Assembly (NCBI RefSeq): GCF_024580735.1
Contig: NZ_JANIJX010000028.1
Coordinates: 1-35,032 of the forward strand
Source of the DNA: Brevibacterium moorei
GTDB taxonomy: Bacteria; Actinomycetota; Actinomycetes; Actinomycetales; Brevibacteriaceae
Reading direction: 5' to 3'
Length of the DNA: 35,032 nucleotides
This document shows positions 24,692-34,940 of this stretch, piece by piece. Each line of letters opens with the position of its first letter. The first letter of the stretch is position 1. The notes below the pieces were generated by a model. That model searched no databases. It saw only the letters and a program-made list of their open reading frames with translations, and was not told where the DNA came from. The translations under genes were made by a program, and so were the position numbers.

Positions 24692-25666
24692 ATGTCCGTT
24701 CCATCGACTTCATCCACCGTCGAACCCCCGCTCGGCGCCCCCTACGACAATGCGTCCGTGGCCGCCCGCCTGGCGGCGCTGCCACACGTGGCCGAGGCCT
24801 CGGCCACGACCCTGTCGATCGGCACCGGGGACTTCTCCGCCTTCCGGGCCACCCCGGCCCGGCCCGATGAGAGCCTGGGCACGGCCGTCCTGGTGCACGG
24901 CTGGCCGGAATACGCATCCTGCTGGGAGGGCACAGCCAGCGCGCTGTTGGCCGCCGGAATGTCCATCCTCGCCTACGATCAGCGCGGCTACTCGCCCGGG
25001 GCCAGGCCGGAACAGGTGGAGGACTACTGCGTCGCCAACCTGGTGGCAGATCTGGCCCAGCTGACTGCGGCCGCCGGCCTGGACCGCTTCCACTTGGTCG
25101 GCCACGACTGGGGCGGCATCGTCGCCTGGCCCTTCGCCGCGACCCACCCCGAACGCCTCTACACCTGCACCGTCGTGTCGACCTCGCACCCGATCGCCCA
25201 CGGGCTGCAGATCAAGAACGACCCGGACCAGTATGAGCGGATGGCCTACCTGCGATCGATCCGGCACCATCCCGACGGCGTCGCGCGGACCCTGCTGCGC
25301 GATGGGGGAAAGCGCCTGATCGACATGTACAGGGGAGCGGTCGCCCCGGCGCTCGCGGCCTCGTACGTGGAAAGGTTCGCCGCACCGGGCGCCTTCGATT
25401 CCACCCTGAAGTACTACCGGGCACTGGGCACGGGCGAACAGCTGCCCAGCACCCCCATCACGGTGCCCACCGCCTACGTCTGGGGCAGCGAGGACGTGGC
25501 CTTCGCCCCGGCCACAGCACGACTGAGCGGGGACTACGTCGAGGGTCCCTACACCTTTGTGCCGCTGGAGGGCGCATCGCACTGGCTGCCCGAATCGCAT
25601 CCCGCCGAGATCGCCGCGGTCGTGCTGGACCTGGCCAGGCGCCACGCCGAGGACCCCGCCGGCTAA
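24692..25666 (+). CDS. Epoxide-hydrolase-like alpha/beta hydrolase
   Basis: This 324-residue alpha/beta hydrolase resembles soluble epoxide hydrolases and haloalkane dehalogenases. The oxyanion motif HGWPEYASCW is at residues 69-78, and the sequence YDQRGYSPGARP follows at 95-106. The nucleophile elbow GHDWGG is at 137-142 with Asp139, rather than Ser, as nucleophile. The C-terminal His lies in EGASHWLPESHP. Asp as nucleophile implies hydrolysis of epoxide or C-halogen bonds, or of other leaving groups. A strong AAGGAGG precedes ATG 24692. It sits right after the broken PucR gene and ends seven bases before the convergent phosphopantetheinyl transferase. A link with the GcvP-like operon is possible but unproven. 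Confidence 0.85.
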   Translation: MSVPSTSSTVEPPLGAPYDNASVAARLAALPHVAEASATTLSIGTGDFSAFRATPARPDESLGTAVLVHGWPEYASCWEGTASALLAAGMSILAYDQRGYSPGARPEQVEDYCVANLVADLAQLTAAAGLDRFHLVGHDWGGIVAWPFAATHPERLYTCTVVSTSHPIAHGLQIKNDPDQYERMAYLRSIRHHPDGVARTLLRDGGKRLIDMYRGAVAPALAASYVERFAAPGAFDSTLKYYRALGTGEQLPSTPITVPTAYVWGSEDVAFAPATARLSGDYVEGPYTFVPLEGASHWLPESHPAEIAAVVLDLARRHAEDPAG

Positions 25667-25673
25667 GGTCCAT

Positions 25674-26324
25674 TCAGTCGGTCAGCAGGGCCAGGGCCGC
25701 CACGGCCCCCGGGGGCGCTGCGAGGTCGTCGATCCGCGCGCCGCGGCATCGGTCGTCCCGCACATCGACCCCGCCCGCCTGTTCCAGGGCCAGGGCGCCG
25801 GTCTTGACCAGAGCCTCCTTGCGGACCCAGAGCCGGGCGGCGGCCGGTCCGGTGTACGAGTCTGTGGCCGCGGGCGATGCCGCCTGCAGGGCCTCCTGCT
25901 CGGCCGGGTGCAGGGCCCCGGCGGGGACCTCGATCCCGGCCAGGGCCTCGACGTCGATGCCGACCGGCACCCGGGCCACCGCCGCCGCGACGAAGCCGCG
26001 GGAATGCGACATGCTCGCCTGCAGGTCGGGGCGTCCCTTGATGCGCGGCACCCCATGCGGTCCGCCGCAGACGGCGCAGCTCTGCACGATCTCCACCGCT
26101 CCCGGTTCCGGTGCGGCGGGCGACTCCGGATCGGCGCCAAGCCACTGCGCGGCGATGAGGCGCACCAGCACGTGGGCGGCCAGGAAATCCCTGCGGTCAG
26201 CCGGCAGCCGGAGGCGCTCCATCCGGTCGCGTTCGGCCTCGCTCAGGGCGTCCAGGGCCTCGGGCGCGCTCAGCTCGGCCAGGACCTCGGCTGCGGTGGC
26301 GACCCGGAGCAGTGCCCCGTTCAC
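25674..26324 (-). CDS. 4'-phosphopantetheinyl transferase (Sfp type)
   Basis: This enzyme attaches the phosphopantetheine arm of CoA to carrier proteins, here likely the aryl carrier protein and the peptidyl carrier domain encoded just upstream. The Sfp-type magnesium motif GIDVEAL is at residues 122-128 and WVRKEALVK at 166-174. CAVCGGPHGVPRIKG at 83-97 is the usual Cys-rich approach to the CoA site. Length is 216 residues from GTG 26324, two bases beyond the synthetase stop codon; the frame stays open farther upstream, but only within the synthetase gene. There is no good ribosome site, so re-initiation after the synthetase stop is likely. Confidence 0.92.
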   Translation of the reverse strand: MNGALLRVATAAEVLAELSAPEALDALSEAERDRMERLRLPADRRDFLAAHVLVRLIAAQWLGADPESPAAPEPGAVEIVQSCAVCGGPHGVPRIKGRPDLQASMSHSRGFVAAAVARVPVGIDVEALAGIEVPAGALHPAEQEALQAASPAATDSYTGPAAARLWVRKEALVKTGALALEQAGGVDVRDDRCRGARIDDLAAPPGAVAALALLTD

Positions 26325-26326
26325 CG

Positions 26327-29300
26327 TTATCGACCGACTGGAAACGGCAGCCCTCCGGTGAGCTCGGCGGGCCGCTCGGCCATGTGTCGCAGCCACTGCG
26401 CTACCTGGGCGATCGCGGGTTCGCGGACCATCAGGCCGTGGTGCACCGGCAGGGTCGTGACCTCGATCGCGCCCGTTGCATGGGCTGCCCAACCGGCCGG
26501 GTCGAAGCCCTGGGCCAGCGAATCCGCCGAGGCGAAGAAGCGTAGGTCGCCCTGCCACGTCCGGTGCGCGGAGGCGTGGATCATCCGGGCCGAGGCCCGC
26601 ACATTGTGCATACAGGCGGAGATCACCTGGGGCTGCAGGCCGGCGAAGGTCGAACCGTCGGCGGCCAGGTGGGCCAGGACGGAATCGTGGTCCAGCGCTT
26701 CCCCCTCCGCAGGCTCCAGGCCCGCCATGCGCAGCAGGCCGATCAGGGTCTCCCGCTCATCGGGCAGCGGCTGCTTGGCCCACTGCTCGGCCGGATAGGC
26801 GTCGAGCAGGGTCACACTGCGCACAGTCCGGCCGGCCGCGTCCAGGGTCACCGCGAGCTCTTGGGCCAGCATTCCGCCGATCGACCAGCCCAGCAGATCG
26901 ACGCCCGTGGTTCCGGTGACCGGCTCGAGCAGTTTGGCGATGCGCTGGGCCCAGGAGTGCAGATCGGGGTGTTCGACCGGGCTGCCGGTGTTCATGCCCT
27001 CGACCTGGATGACGTAGATGGGCCTGTCGGCCGGCAGGTGGCGCAATAGTCCGGCCCAGCACCAGCCCAGGCCGCCGGCCGGGGGCAGCGCCACCAGCGG
27101 CACCTGGTCCGCATCCCCTGCGCGCAGCCGGAACACGGCGCCGAGTGGATCGCCGAAGTCGGTGCCCGCCCCTGGGCCACTCTGCCTAGAGCCGGCGGCG
27201 TCCGGTGTCAGCCTGGCGGCGAGCGTCCGCGCGGTGGGGGCTGCGAAGACATCGGCGAGGTTCGCGCGGTGCCCGGCGATCGCCTCGACCGCGGTGAGCA
27301 GTCGCAGCGCGGTCAGGGACGAGCCGCCCAGGGCGAAGAAGTCCTCGTCCGGCCTAGGTGTCACGGTCTGCAGGATCTCGCCCATGACCCGCGCGATCTC
27401 CTGTTCGAGCAGATTGCCCGCGGCCCGTGCCCCCGGGCCGGCGGTGCCCTGGCCCGAGGCTCCCACGACCTCGGCCGGCAGCGCGCTCAGCGCCCTGCGG
27501 TCGGTCTTGCCGCTGACGGTCAGGGGCCAGTGTTCGACCAGGCCGTAGGCGCTCGGGCGCATGGCCGCGGGCAGTTCGGCCAGGGCCGCGGCCTGTAGGG
27601 CAGCGCGGACGGTGGCCGGGTCGGGGGAGGGGGTGCCGGGGACGGCGGTTGAGTGGGCGGGGGAAGTGCCCACCGAGGTCGTGCCCGTGCCGTTAGCCGA
27701 GCCGGCGGCCGCCTCGGCCAGGGAGTAATAGCAGATCAGGCGGGTCTCCCCGGAGCCTGTGACCGCCAGGATCTCCAGGTTGTCCACCCCGGGCACGCGC
27801 GCCAGCACGGCGCGGATCTCGCCGGGTTCGACCCGCTGTCCGCGCACCTTGACCTGATCGTCCAAGCGCCCGCGGTAGAGCAGCACACCGTCCTCGCGCC
27901 ACAGCGCCCGGTCGCCCGTGCGGTACATGCGGGCGTGCGCCGGGGGAGTGGGGCCCATGCTGCCTGGCTCTGCCGACGGCCCCGTGTCCCCGGGCGCCGA
28001 GGCGGCCCCGCGCAGTTCGGCCGGTTCGGCGAGGAAGGCCTTGGCCGTCGCCTCGGGCCGGCCGATGTAGCCATCGGCCACCTGCACGCCGGCCAGCACC
28101 AGTTCGCCGGTCATGCCGGCGGGGCAGGGGTGCCCGGCGGGGTCGAGCACATGGCAGCGGACGTTCGGCACGGGCCGGCCGATCGGCACATCTGCGAGGT
28201 CGACCGCCGGATCGCAGTCCCAGTAGGTGACATCGACTGCGGCCTCGGTGGGGCCGTAGAGGTTGATCGGCGCGATCCCCAGTCCCCGGGCCGAGGCCCG
28301 GACCAGGGTGCCGGGCAGCGCCTCGCCCGAGCAGAAGATCCGCCGCAGGGCGGGTGTGTCGCCGAGTTCGGCCAGTGCGACGGAATCGCTGAGGAAGGCG
28401 TGGAGCATCGAGGGCACGAAGTGCACGGTATCGACGCGGTGGCGGCGGAAGGTGGTGGCCAGGGCGCGCGGGTCACGGTGGGCGCCGGGCGCGGTGATGA
28501 CGATCGCTGCCCCCACCCGCAGGGGCCAGAACAGTTCCCACAGGGACACGTCGAAGCTGATCGGCGTCTTGTGTGCGACGCGGTCCCCTGGATGCAGGGG
28601 GTAGAGCTCCTGCATCCACTCCAGGCGGTTGTCGATTGCGGCCTGGCCGACGACGACGCCCTTGGATCGGCCCGTCGAGCCCGAGGTGAACAGGACATAG
28701 GCCGGGTCCTCGGCTCCGGCCCACCATGCTGCGGGGGTTCCGGGAGTTTCGGGGGCTCCGGCGGAGAGCCGTGTTTCACGTGAAACGGGGTCCAGCACCG
28801 TCACGCCGGCCGGCAGCAGGTCCCGGGTCTCGGCGGAGGCGAAGGCCAGGGTGACACGGGCATCGGCGACCATATCGGCCAGCCGCGCGGCCGGCTGGTC
28901 GGGGTCCAGGGGGACATAGGCCGCACCGGCCAACTGGGTGGCGTAGAGGGCCGCGAAGAGTTCGGGGCCGCGCGGCAGGGCAACGCCCACCGTCCAGGGA
29001 CCGAGGTCGTCCCGCGCGTCGCTGTGTTCGTGCGAGGTGCTCTGCTCGTGCAGCTCTCGCAGTGTGCGGGCCAGAGCGCCCGCCCGGTCGAGCAGCTCGG
29101 CGTAGGTCCAGTTGTGGGTGCGGCCTGTGGCATCGTCCCAGATAAGAGCCGGGGCCTCGGGGGTGCGCCCGGCCTGTTCGACGAAGGCCTGCGGCAGGGT
29201 GCGGCGCGGATACTCGCGGTGTGCCCCGGTCCATTCGGCCATCCGGGCGCGGTCCGCGGCATCCAGCAGTTCGAGGTCCACGATTCGGGTCGTGGGACTG

Positions 29301-30742
29301 CCAGTGGCGGCGTCGGCCGCTTTCCCGGCGGCGGCCGAGGCGATTTCGGCGCCACTGCCCGCAGCCTCGGCGAAGGTGCGCAGCCAGGCCGCCAGGCGGC
29401 CGGCATGGGCCGCGGCCGAGCCCGCCGGGTACAGATCGGGGTTGACGTCGATCTCCAGGCGCACGGTGCCGCGTCCCGGGGCCCCGCGCAGGCACCAGGT
29501 CATATCCTCGACCGGGCCGGCCGTCAGATTCCGGATGGTGCCGGCGGCAGCGCCGAAGTGTAGGGCCGATTCGAAGGGCAGCAGATTGACCTGCGGACCG
29601 AACAACTGGCCTGCGCCACTGCGGGCCAGGCTGCGCGTCAGGTCCGCCTGCCGGGCCTCGGTGTGACCGGCCACCGCCGCGTGCTCGGCCGCCAGCGCCT
29701 CCACCGCGCCGCCCACGGTCAGGGTCTCGGCGGTCCCCGACAGGCCCAGCGGTAGGACGTTCATCGCGGTGCACACGGCCCCGGCGCGCGCCAGGCGCCC
29801 GTGCCCGGGACGGAACCGGTTGAGGTGGGGGATGCCGATGCGCACGGCGGGGACCTCGGCCTCGGAGGAGGGTGCCAGGAAGCGCCACAGATAGGTGGAG
29901 AAGGCGGCCTCGGCGATGGTGGTCCACGGGGTGCCCAGGGCGCGCCCGGCGCGCAGCAGTGCCTGTTGGGTGTCCGCCGATACGTCGATTGTGTGGCGTT
30001 GCGCGTGCCGTGCCGGCGTCGCGATCCGGCCGGCGATCGAACTGGATTCTGTCATCCGGTCCAGCCGCGGATTCCAGAATTCCGCATCGGCCGAGGCCTC
30101 CGCGGCTTCCAGCGCACGGGCCTCGGCGACCAGTTCGGCCAGAGCGGGGGTCGGGCGTTTGGCCCGGCTGGGAGTGGCCGGGTGCGCCTGTGAATCGGGA
30201 CCGGTCGAATCGGTTCCGGCGCCCTGCGCGATCTCCGTGTAGAGGGCCGCGACCCGGCGGGCGAAGACCATGAAACCGAAGCCGTCGATGGCCACATGGT
30301 GCGTCGCGTGGAACCAAAGCGAGCGTCCGTCCTCGCGCAGCAGCGCGGTGCGGACCACGGGTCCGGTCCCCAGGTCGAAGGGGGTGTCCAGGGCGGTTTC
30401 GAGCCAGGCCCGGGGGTCCTCGTCCTCGACGATCTCCAGGGCGGGCCCGGCCGGGTGGAGCACCTGGACGGGGCCCTGCTCGCCGCCCGCCTCCTCGGCC
30501 TCGCACGCGGCGTCGGCTTCCGCGCTTGCTTCCACTCCTGCTTCCGCGGCCGAGGTGTGCACGCTCACACGCAGCTGTTCGAACTCCGCGTAGGCGCGCT
30601 CCAGGGCTGCGGCGAGTACCTCGGCGTCCAGTGGGCCGTCGAATTCCACGAGCTCGGCGGTCGTGTACGCGGGGGTTCCCGGGTCGAGTTCCTGGGCGAA
30701 GAAGAGCCCGCGCTGGGCGGGGGAGAGCGGGATTGCGTTCAT
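26327..30742 (-). CDS. Siderophore NRPS, C-A-PCP-TE (EntF-like, serine)
   Basis: This 1471-residue synthetase has one complete module with release domain. Condensation: about 1-490, HHVAIDG at 148-154. Adenylation: about 510-1090, with FTSGSTGRSKG (685-695), LYGPTEA, YRTGDR and Lys1079 in TVSGKTDRR. Carrier: Ser1142 in FFALGGSSL. Thioesterase: Ser1287 in LGWSIGG. The ten specificity residues (731, 732, 735, 774, 803, 805, 828, 836, 837, 1079) read DVWHFSLVDK, the code of seryl EntF. It should therefore join aryl-Ser units and release an enterobactin-like oligomer. Acidic or Pro/Gly-rich insertions occur near 64-90, 912-936 and 1008-1041. No MbtH partner is in the window. Codons 653-657 contain a parS-like palindrome. 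Confidence 0.95.
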   Translation of the reverse strand: MNAIPLSPAQRGLFFAQELDPGTPAYTTAELVEFDGPLDAEVLAAALERAYAEFEQLRVSVHTSAAEAGVEASAEADAACEAEEAGGEQGPVQVLHPAGPALEIVEDEDPRAWLETALDTPFDLGTGPVVRTALLREDGRSLWFHATHHVAIDGFGFMVFARRVAALYTEIAQGAGTDSTGPDSQAHPATPSRAKRPTPALAELVAEARALEAAEASADAEFWNPRLDRMTESSSIAGRIATPARHAQRHTIDVSADTQQALLRAGRALGTPWTTIAEAAFSTYLWRFLAPSSEAEVPAVRIGIPHLNRFRPGHGRLARAGAVCTAMNVLPLGLSGTAETLTVGGAVEALAAEHAAVAGHTEARQADLTRSLARSGAGQLFGPQVNLLPFESALHFGAAAGTIRNLTAGPVEDMTWCLRGAPGRGTVRLEIDVNPDLYPAGSAAAHAGRLAAWLRTFAEAAGSGAEIASAAAGKAADAATGSPTTRIVDLELLDAADRARMAEWTGAHREYPRRTLPQAFVEQAGRTPEAPALIWDDATGRTHNWTYAELLDRAGALARTLRELHEQSTSHEHSDARDDLGPWTVGVALPRGPELFAALYATQLAGAAYVPLDPDQPAARLADMVADARVTLAFASAETRDLLPAGVTVLDPVSRETRLSAGAPETPGTPAAWWAGAEDPAYVLFTSGSTGRSKGVVVGQAAIDNRLEWMQELYPLHPGDRVAHKTPISFDVSLWELFWPLRVGAAIVITAPGAHRDPRALATTFRRHRVDTVHFVPSMLHAFLSDSVALAELGDTPALRRIFCSGEALPGTLVRASARGLGIAPINLYGPTEAAVDVTYWDCDPAVDLADVPIGRPVPNVRCHVLDPAGHPCPAGMTGELVLAGVQVADGYIGRPEATAKAFLAEPAELRGAASAPGDTGPSAEPGSMGPTPPAHARMYRTGDRALWREDGVLLYRGRLDDQVKVRGQRVEPGEIRAVLARVPGVDNLEILAVTGSGETRLICYYSLAEAAAGSANGTGTTSVGTSPAHSTAVPGTPSPDPATVRAALQAAALAELPAAMRPSAYGLVEHWPLTVSGKTDRRALSALPAEVVGASGQGTAGPGARAAGNLLEQEIARVMGEILQTVTPRPDEDFFALGGSSLTALRLLTAVEAIAGHRANLADVFAAPTARTLAARLTPDAAGSRQSGPGAGTDFGDPLGAVFRLRAGDADQVPLVALPPAGGLGWCWAGLLRHLPADRPIYVIQVEGMNTGSPVEHPDLHSWAQRIAKLLEPVTGTTGVDLLGWSIGGMLAQELAVTLDAAGRTVRSVTLLDAYPAEQWAKQPLPDERETLIGLLRMAGLEPAEGEALDHDSVLAHLAADGSTFAGLQPQVISACMHNVRASARMIHASAHRTWQGDLRFFASADSLAQGFDPAGWAAHATGAIEVTTLPVHHGLMVREPAIAQVAQWLRHMAERPAELTGGLPFPVGR
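28773..28786. other. parS-like centromere site inside NRPS gene
   Basis: GTTTCACGTGAAAC is a perfect 14-bp palindrome, identical to the ParB-binding core used by Streptomyces and related actinobacteria. With flanks, 15 of 16 positions match the general bacterial parS TGTTTCACGTGAAACA (either strand has one end mismatch). It lies wholly in the coding sequence, encoding the residues around Val-Ser-Arg-Glu-Thr (653-657). Random occurrence in 35 kb is expected about one time in ten thousand, ignoring base composition. No parA or parB is in the window. Confidence 0.8.
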
Positions 30743-30820
30743 GTCCTCGGGTTCGGTCGGGCTGGTGTAGGAGGTGGGGGCGAAGTGCTCAGGAAGTGTG
30801 GCGCTTAGAAGATGCGGCGC

Positions 30821-31095
30821 TCAGGCCGGGGCCGAGGCGCCGGAATCCCGGATGCACTGGGCCAGGAAGGCGGTGGTGGGCTGTTCGACGATCTGCGCGA
30901 AGTCCACGTCCACGCCGGCGGCGAACAGCTCATCGGACAGCGTGAAGGTGCGCAGGGAGTCGAATCCGGCCTCGAAGATATCGGCTTCGGGGGCGGCCAG
31001 CAGGTTCTGGGCGGCCTGCGGGTCCTTCAGAATGCGGGAGAAGGCATCCTGCAGCCAGCTGGTCCACGCGGAGTCGAGGTCGAGCGGTGTTGTGG

Positions 31096-31099
<4 letters not shown>
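30821..31099 (-). CDS. Stand-alone aryl carrier protein
   Basis: This 92-residue carrier protein should accept 2,3-dihydroxybenzoate from the adjacent ligase on a phosphopantetheine arm. The attachment site is Ser48 in DIFEAGFDSLRTFTL, and a second helix of acidic residues follows. In enterobactin-type systems the aryl carrier is fused to an isochorismatase (EntB), but here it is free. ATG 31099 overlaps the ligase stop (ATGA) and has AAAGGA at the proper distance. The gene lies between the ligase and the synthetase, giving the order ligase, carrier, synthetase, transferase. Confidence 0.9.
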
Positions 31100-32862
<1,763 letters not shown>

Positions 32863-32899
32863 GGATTCCTCTGAGCAGGCTGTGGCACAGGAATATGCC

Positions 32900-32918
32900 G
32901 AAGCTAAAGCATACCTAA
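32900..32918 (-). promoter_or_regulatory. DtxR/IdeR-type iron box
   Basis: The minus strand reads TTAGGTATGCTTTAGCTTC, matching 15 of 19 positions of the DtxR/IdeR consensus TWAGGTWAGSCTWACCTWA. It overlaps the -10 hexamer of the ligase promoter. A ferrous-iron-bound repressor here would shut off the siderophore operon when iron is plentiful. Confidence 0.8.
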
Positions 32919-32936
32919 GGGTGGAGCTGATCTGAA
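32908..32936 (-). promoter_or_regulatory. Promoter of siderophore operon
   Basis: On the minus strand, TTCAGA (32931-32936) and TATGCT (32908-32913) are separated by 17 bases, a normal sigma-70-type promoter. The iron box covers the -10 hexamer. The transcript leader would be about 40 bases. Confidence 0.6.
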
Positions 32937-33020
32937 GCGTGTGCTCGGGTAGAGCGAGCGATCTCATGCATGGCGCCCACCGAATCCGATGGGTCCGCCG
33001 CGCCGAAGGGGCCGGGCGCA

Positions 33021-33050
33021 TTGCACGGGCGTTCCCCCAGCGGATAGCCT
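33021..33050 (+). promoter_or_regulatory. Promoter of amidase gene
   Basis: TTGCAC (33021-33026) and TAGCCT (33045-33050) lie 18 bases apart and about 40 bases ahead of the amidase ATG. The match to consensus is moderate. This promoter diverges from the siderophore promoter within a 227-base region. Confidence 0.5.
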
Positions 33051-33089
33051 GACCCCGGTTCCACCGATCTTCCCCTGGAGAGGACCTCT

Positions 33090-34826
33090 ATGCATCGCCT
33101 TCTGCGTGCCCTGACCTGCGGCACCGTGCTGAGTGTGGCCATCGGAGTCGGTGTGCCGGCCCAGGCATCGACCGCGGCGGCACCTCCGGCGCCCACCACC
33201 TCGGACTATCCGCTGAGCGCCGTCAGTGCTTCCGGCATTTTGACTCCCGGCGCCACCGACGGGTCCACGTCCACGGCCCAGGCGCGCGAGCAGGCGGCCG
33301 GCCCGCAGTCCACCGCCGCACTGCCCGGGGCGCTGTTGTCCCCGGCCGCCCTGGCGGGGATCGGCGAGCGGTTCACCCAGGCGGTCACGAGCCATGCCCG
33401 CGGTCTCGCCCTGGCGCTGGGTGCGCCGGGCGCCGGCACCCGAGCAGTGCCATCGGCCGGCGGGACGGGCGGTTCCCAGGCCGAGGCCTCGGCCCCGGAC
33501 CTGCATCGGAAGCCGGCCGGCACCCGGACCGGGGACGGGGTGACGATCGCGGCGCTGTCCGATGTCGTCGACCTGCCGGCGGATTCGCCGAGCGTGATCG
33601 GGGTGCTCTTCGACGATTCCGACGTCAGGGTCGAATTCGAGGTGCGCACCAAGACCGCGGACGGTTGGTCCGACTGGACTCATCTGCACGCGACCCCAGA
33701 AGGTGGCGGCGCAGAGGGAGGCGAGTCCTCCGGCGGTGGGAGCACCGGCACCGACCCGTACTACGTCACCGGGGCCCAGCAGGCCCAACTGCGGATCCTG
33801 GGCGATGGCGGCGTGCCGAAGAACGCGCGCGCCTTCCTGGTTGATCCGCACCGGTTGGACTCGGACGCCAAGGCGGTGGCCGACAATGCGCCCACCCTGA
33901 TCAGTCCCGGAGCCGAACAACAGGGTGCCGGTGAGTCACAGGGCAGCGCCGAGCCGGGCGCCGGCGAGCAGCGGGCGTACCAAGTCGCGCCCATGGCGGC
34001 TCGGGCCTCGGCGGTGGCGGCCAAGCCCAAGGCGGGTGCGAAGCCCAAGCCCGCTGCGAAGTCCAAAGCGGGGCCGGTGCAGCGACCGAAGTTCGCCTCG
34101 CGCAAGAACTGGGGAGCCAGCGGGCCGAAGGACAAGCCCCGGACGGCGGACAAGGTCACGGCCGCCGTCATCCACCACACAGACGGCAATAAGGACTACT
34201 CGCCCGAGGACGTCCCCGCGATCCTGCGCGGTATCCAGACCTTCCACAAAGAGGGGCGCGGCTGGTCCGACATCGGCTACAACATGCTCGCCGATAAGTA
34301 CGGTCGGCTGTGGGAGGGCCGGGCCGGCGGAATCGACAAGCCCGTGATCGGCGCCCACGCCTCGGAGGTCAACAACGGAACCTTCGGCATCTCGGTGATC
34401 GGCGACTATGCCAAGACTGCCCCACCGAAGAAGACCAGGGACGCCGTGGCGGGTGCCGTGGCCTGGAAGCTGTCCCTGGGCAAGGTCCCGGCACAGGGCA
34501 CCACATCGGTCGAGGGCAAGAAGATCAAGACCATCGTGGGTCACCGCGATGTGGGCGACACCGACTGCCCCGGCGATGCCTTCTACGCCACCTTCGACGA
34601 GATCCGGCGGACCGCGGCGGACATCCAACAGGGCAAGAAGACCACCGCGGGAGCCCAGGCCGGTGGTTCCGCTGCGAAGAAGGGCGGTGCCAAGGGTCCG
34701 GCTCAAGGCGGTGCGAAGCCTGGTGCGAAGGATGGCGGCAAGGATGGGGGCAAGGCGAAGGCGCCCAAGATGAACCCGGGCGTGGTCCCCGATATGAACG
34801 CGGGGGTCCAGTCGGCCGGGGTCTAA
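33090..34826 (+). CDS. Secreted N-acetylmuramoyl-L-alanine amidase (PGRP/Amidase_2)
   Basis: This enzyme should cut the amide bond between N-acetylmuramate and the peptide stem of peptidoglycan outside the membrane. A signal peptide ends near residue 27 (PAQAS). Residues 30-150 are low-complexity Ala/Pro/Ser-rich, then a beta-sandwich-like region (VRVEFEVRTKTADGWSDWTHL) is found near 190. The amidase/PGRP domain begins near 335. Likely zinc ligands are His362 or His363 in VIHHTDGN, His485 in GHRD and Cys493 in DCPGD; GWSDIGYNMLADKYGRLWEGRAGG is typical. A Lys/Gly/Ala-rich C-terminus (about 525-565) could bind wall polymers. GGAGAGG precedes ATG 33090. The length of 578 residues and domain order resemble wall hydrolases of corynebacteria and relatives. 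Confidence 0.93.
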   Translation: MHRLLRALTCGTVLSVAIGVGVPAQASTAAAPPAPTTSDYPLSAVSASGILTPGATDGSTSTAQAREQAAGPQSTAALPGALLSPAALAGIGERFTQAVTSHARGLALALGAPGAGTRAVPSAGGTGGSQAEASAPDLHRKPAGTRTGDGVTIAALSDVVDLPADSPSVIGVLFDDSDVRVEFEVRTKTADGWSDWTHLHATPEGGGAEGGESSGGGSTGTDPYYVTGAQQAQLRILGDGGVPKNARAFLVDPHRLDSDAKAVADNAPTLISPGAEQQGAGESQGSAEPGAGEQRAYQVAPMAARASAVAAKPKAGAKPKPAAKSKAGPVQRPKFASRKNWGASGPKDKPRTADKVTAAVIHHTDGNKDYSPEDVPAILRGIQTFHKEGRGWSDIGYNMLADKYGRLWEGRAGGIDKPVIGAHASEVNNGTFGISVIGDYAKTAPPKKTRDAVAGAVAWKLSLGKVPAQGTTSVEGKKIKTIVGHRDVGDTDCPGDAFYATFDEIRRTAADIQQGKKTTAGAQAGGSAAKKGGAKGPAQGGAKPGAKDGGKDGGKAKAPKMNPGVVPDMNAGVQSAGV

Positions 34827-34848
34827 CCCGGGCTCAGTTCGGCCCGGG
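34827..34848 (+). terminator. Hairpin directly after amidase stop
   Basis: CCCGGGC (34827-34833) pairs with GCCCGGG (34842-34848) across an eight-base loop, starting at the base after the stop. No T-run follows. The convergent partial gene begins about 90 bases further on. Confidence 0.4.
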
Positions 34849-34940
34849 CCGGGTCTGACCTGGCCGCAGCGCAAGCGCACCACATCACATGCGCAAACCT
34901 GCAGTACCGCTCTGTGTCAAGCTGTGTGGAGTCACTCGGG

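Noticed and set aside
30743..30820. Possible MbtH-like gene between synthetase and carrier
   Set aside because: The gap is 78 bases, far too short for a protein of about 70 residues.
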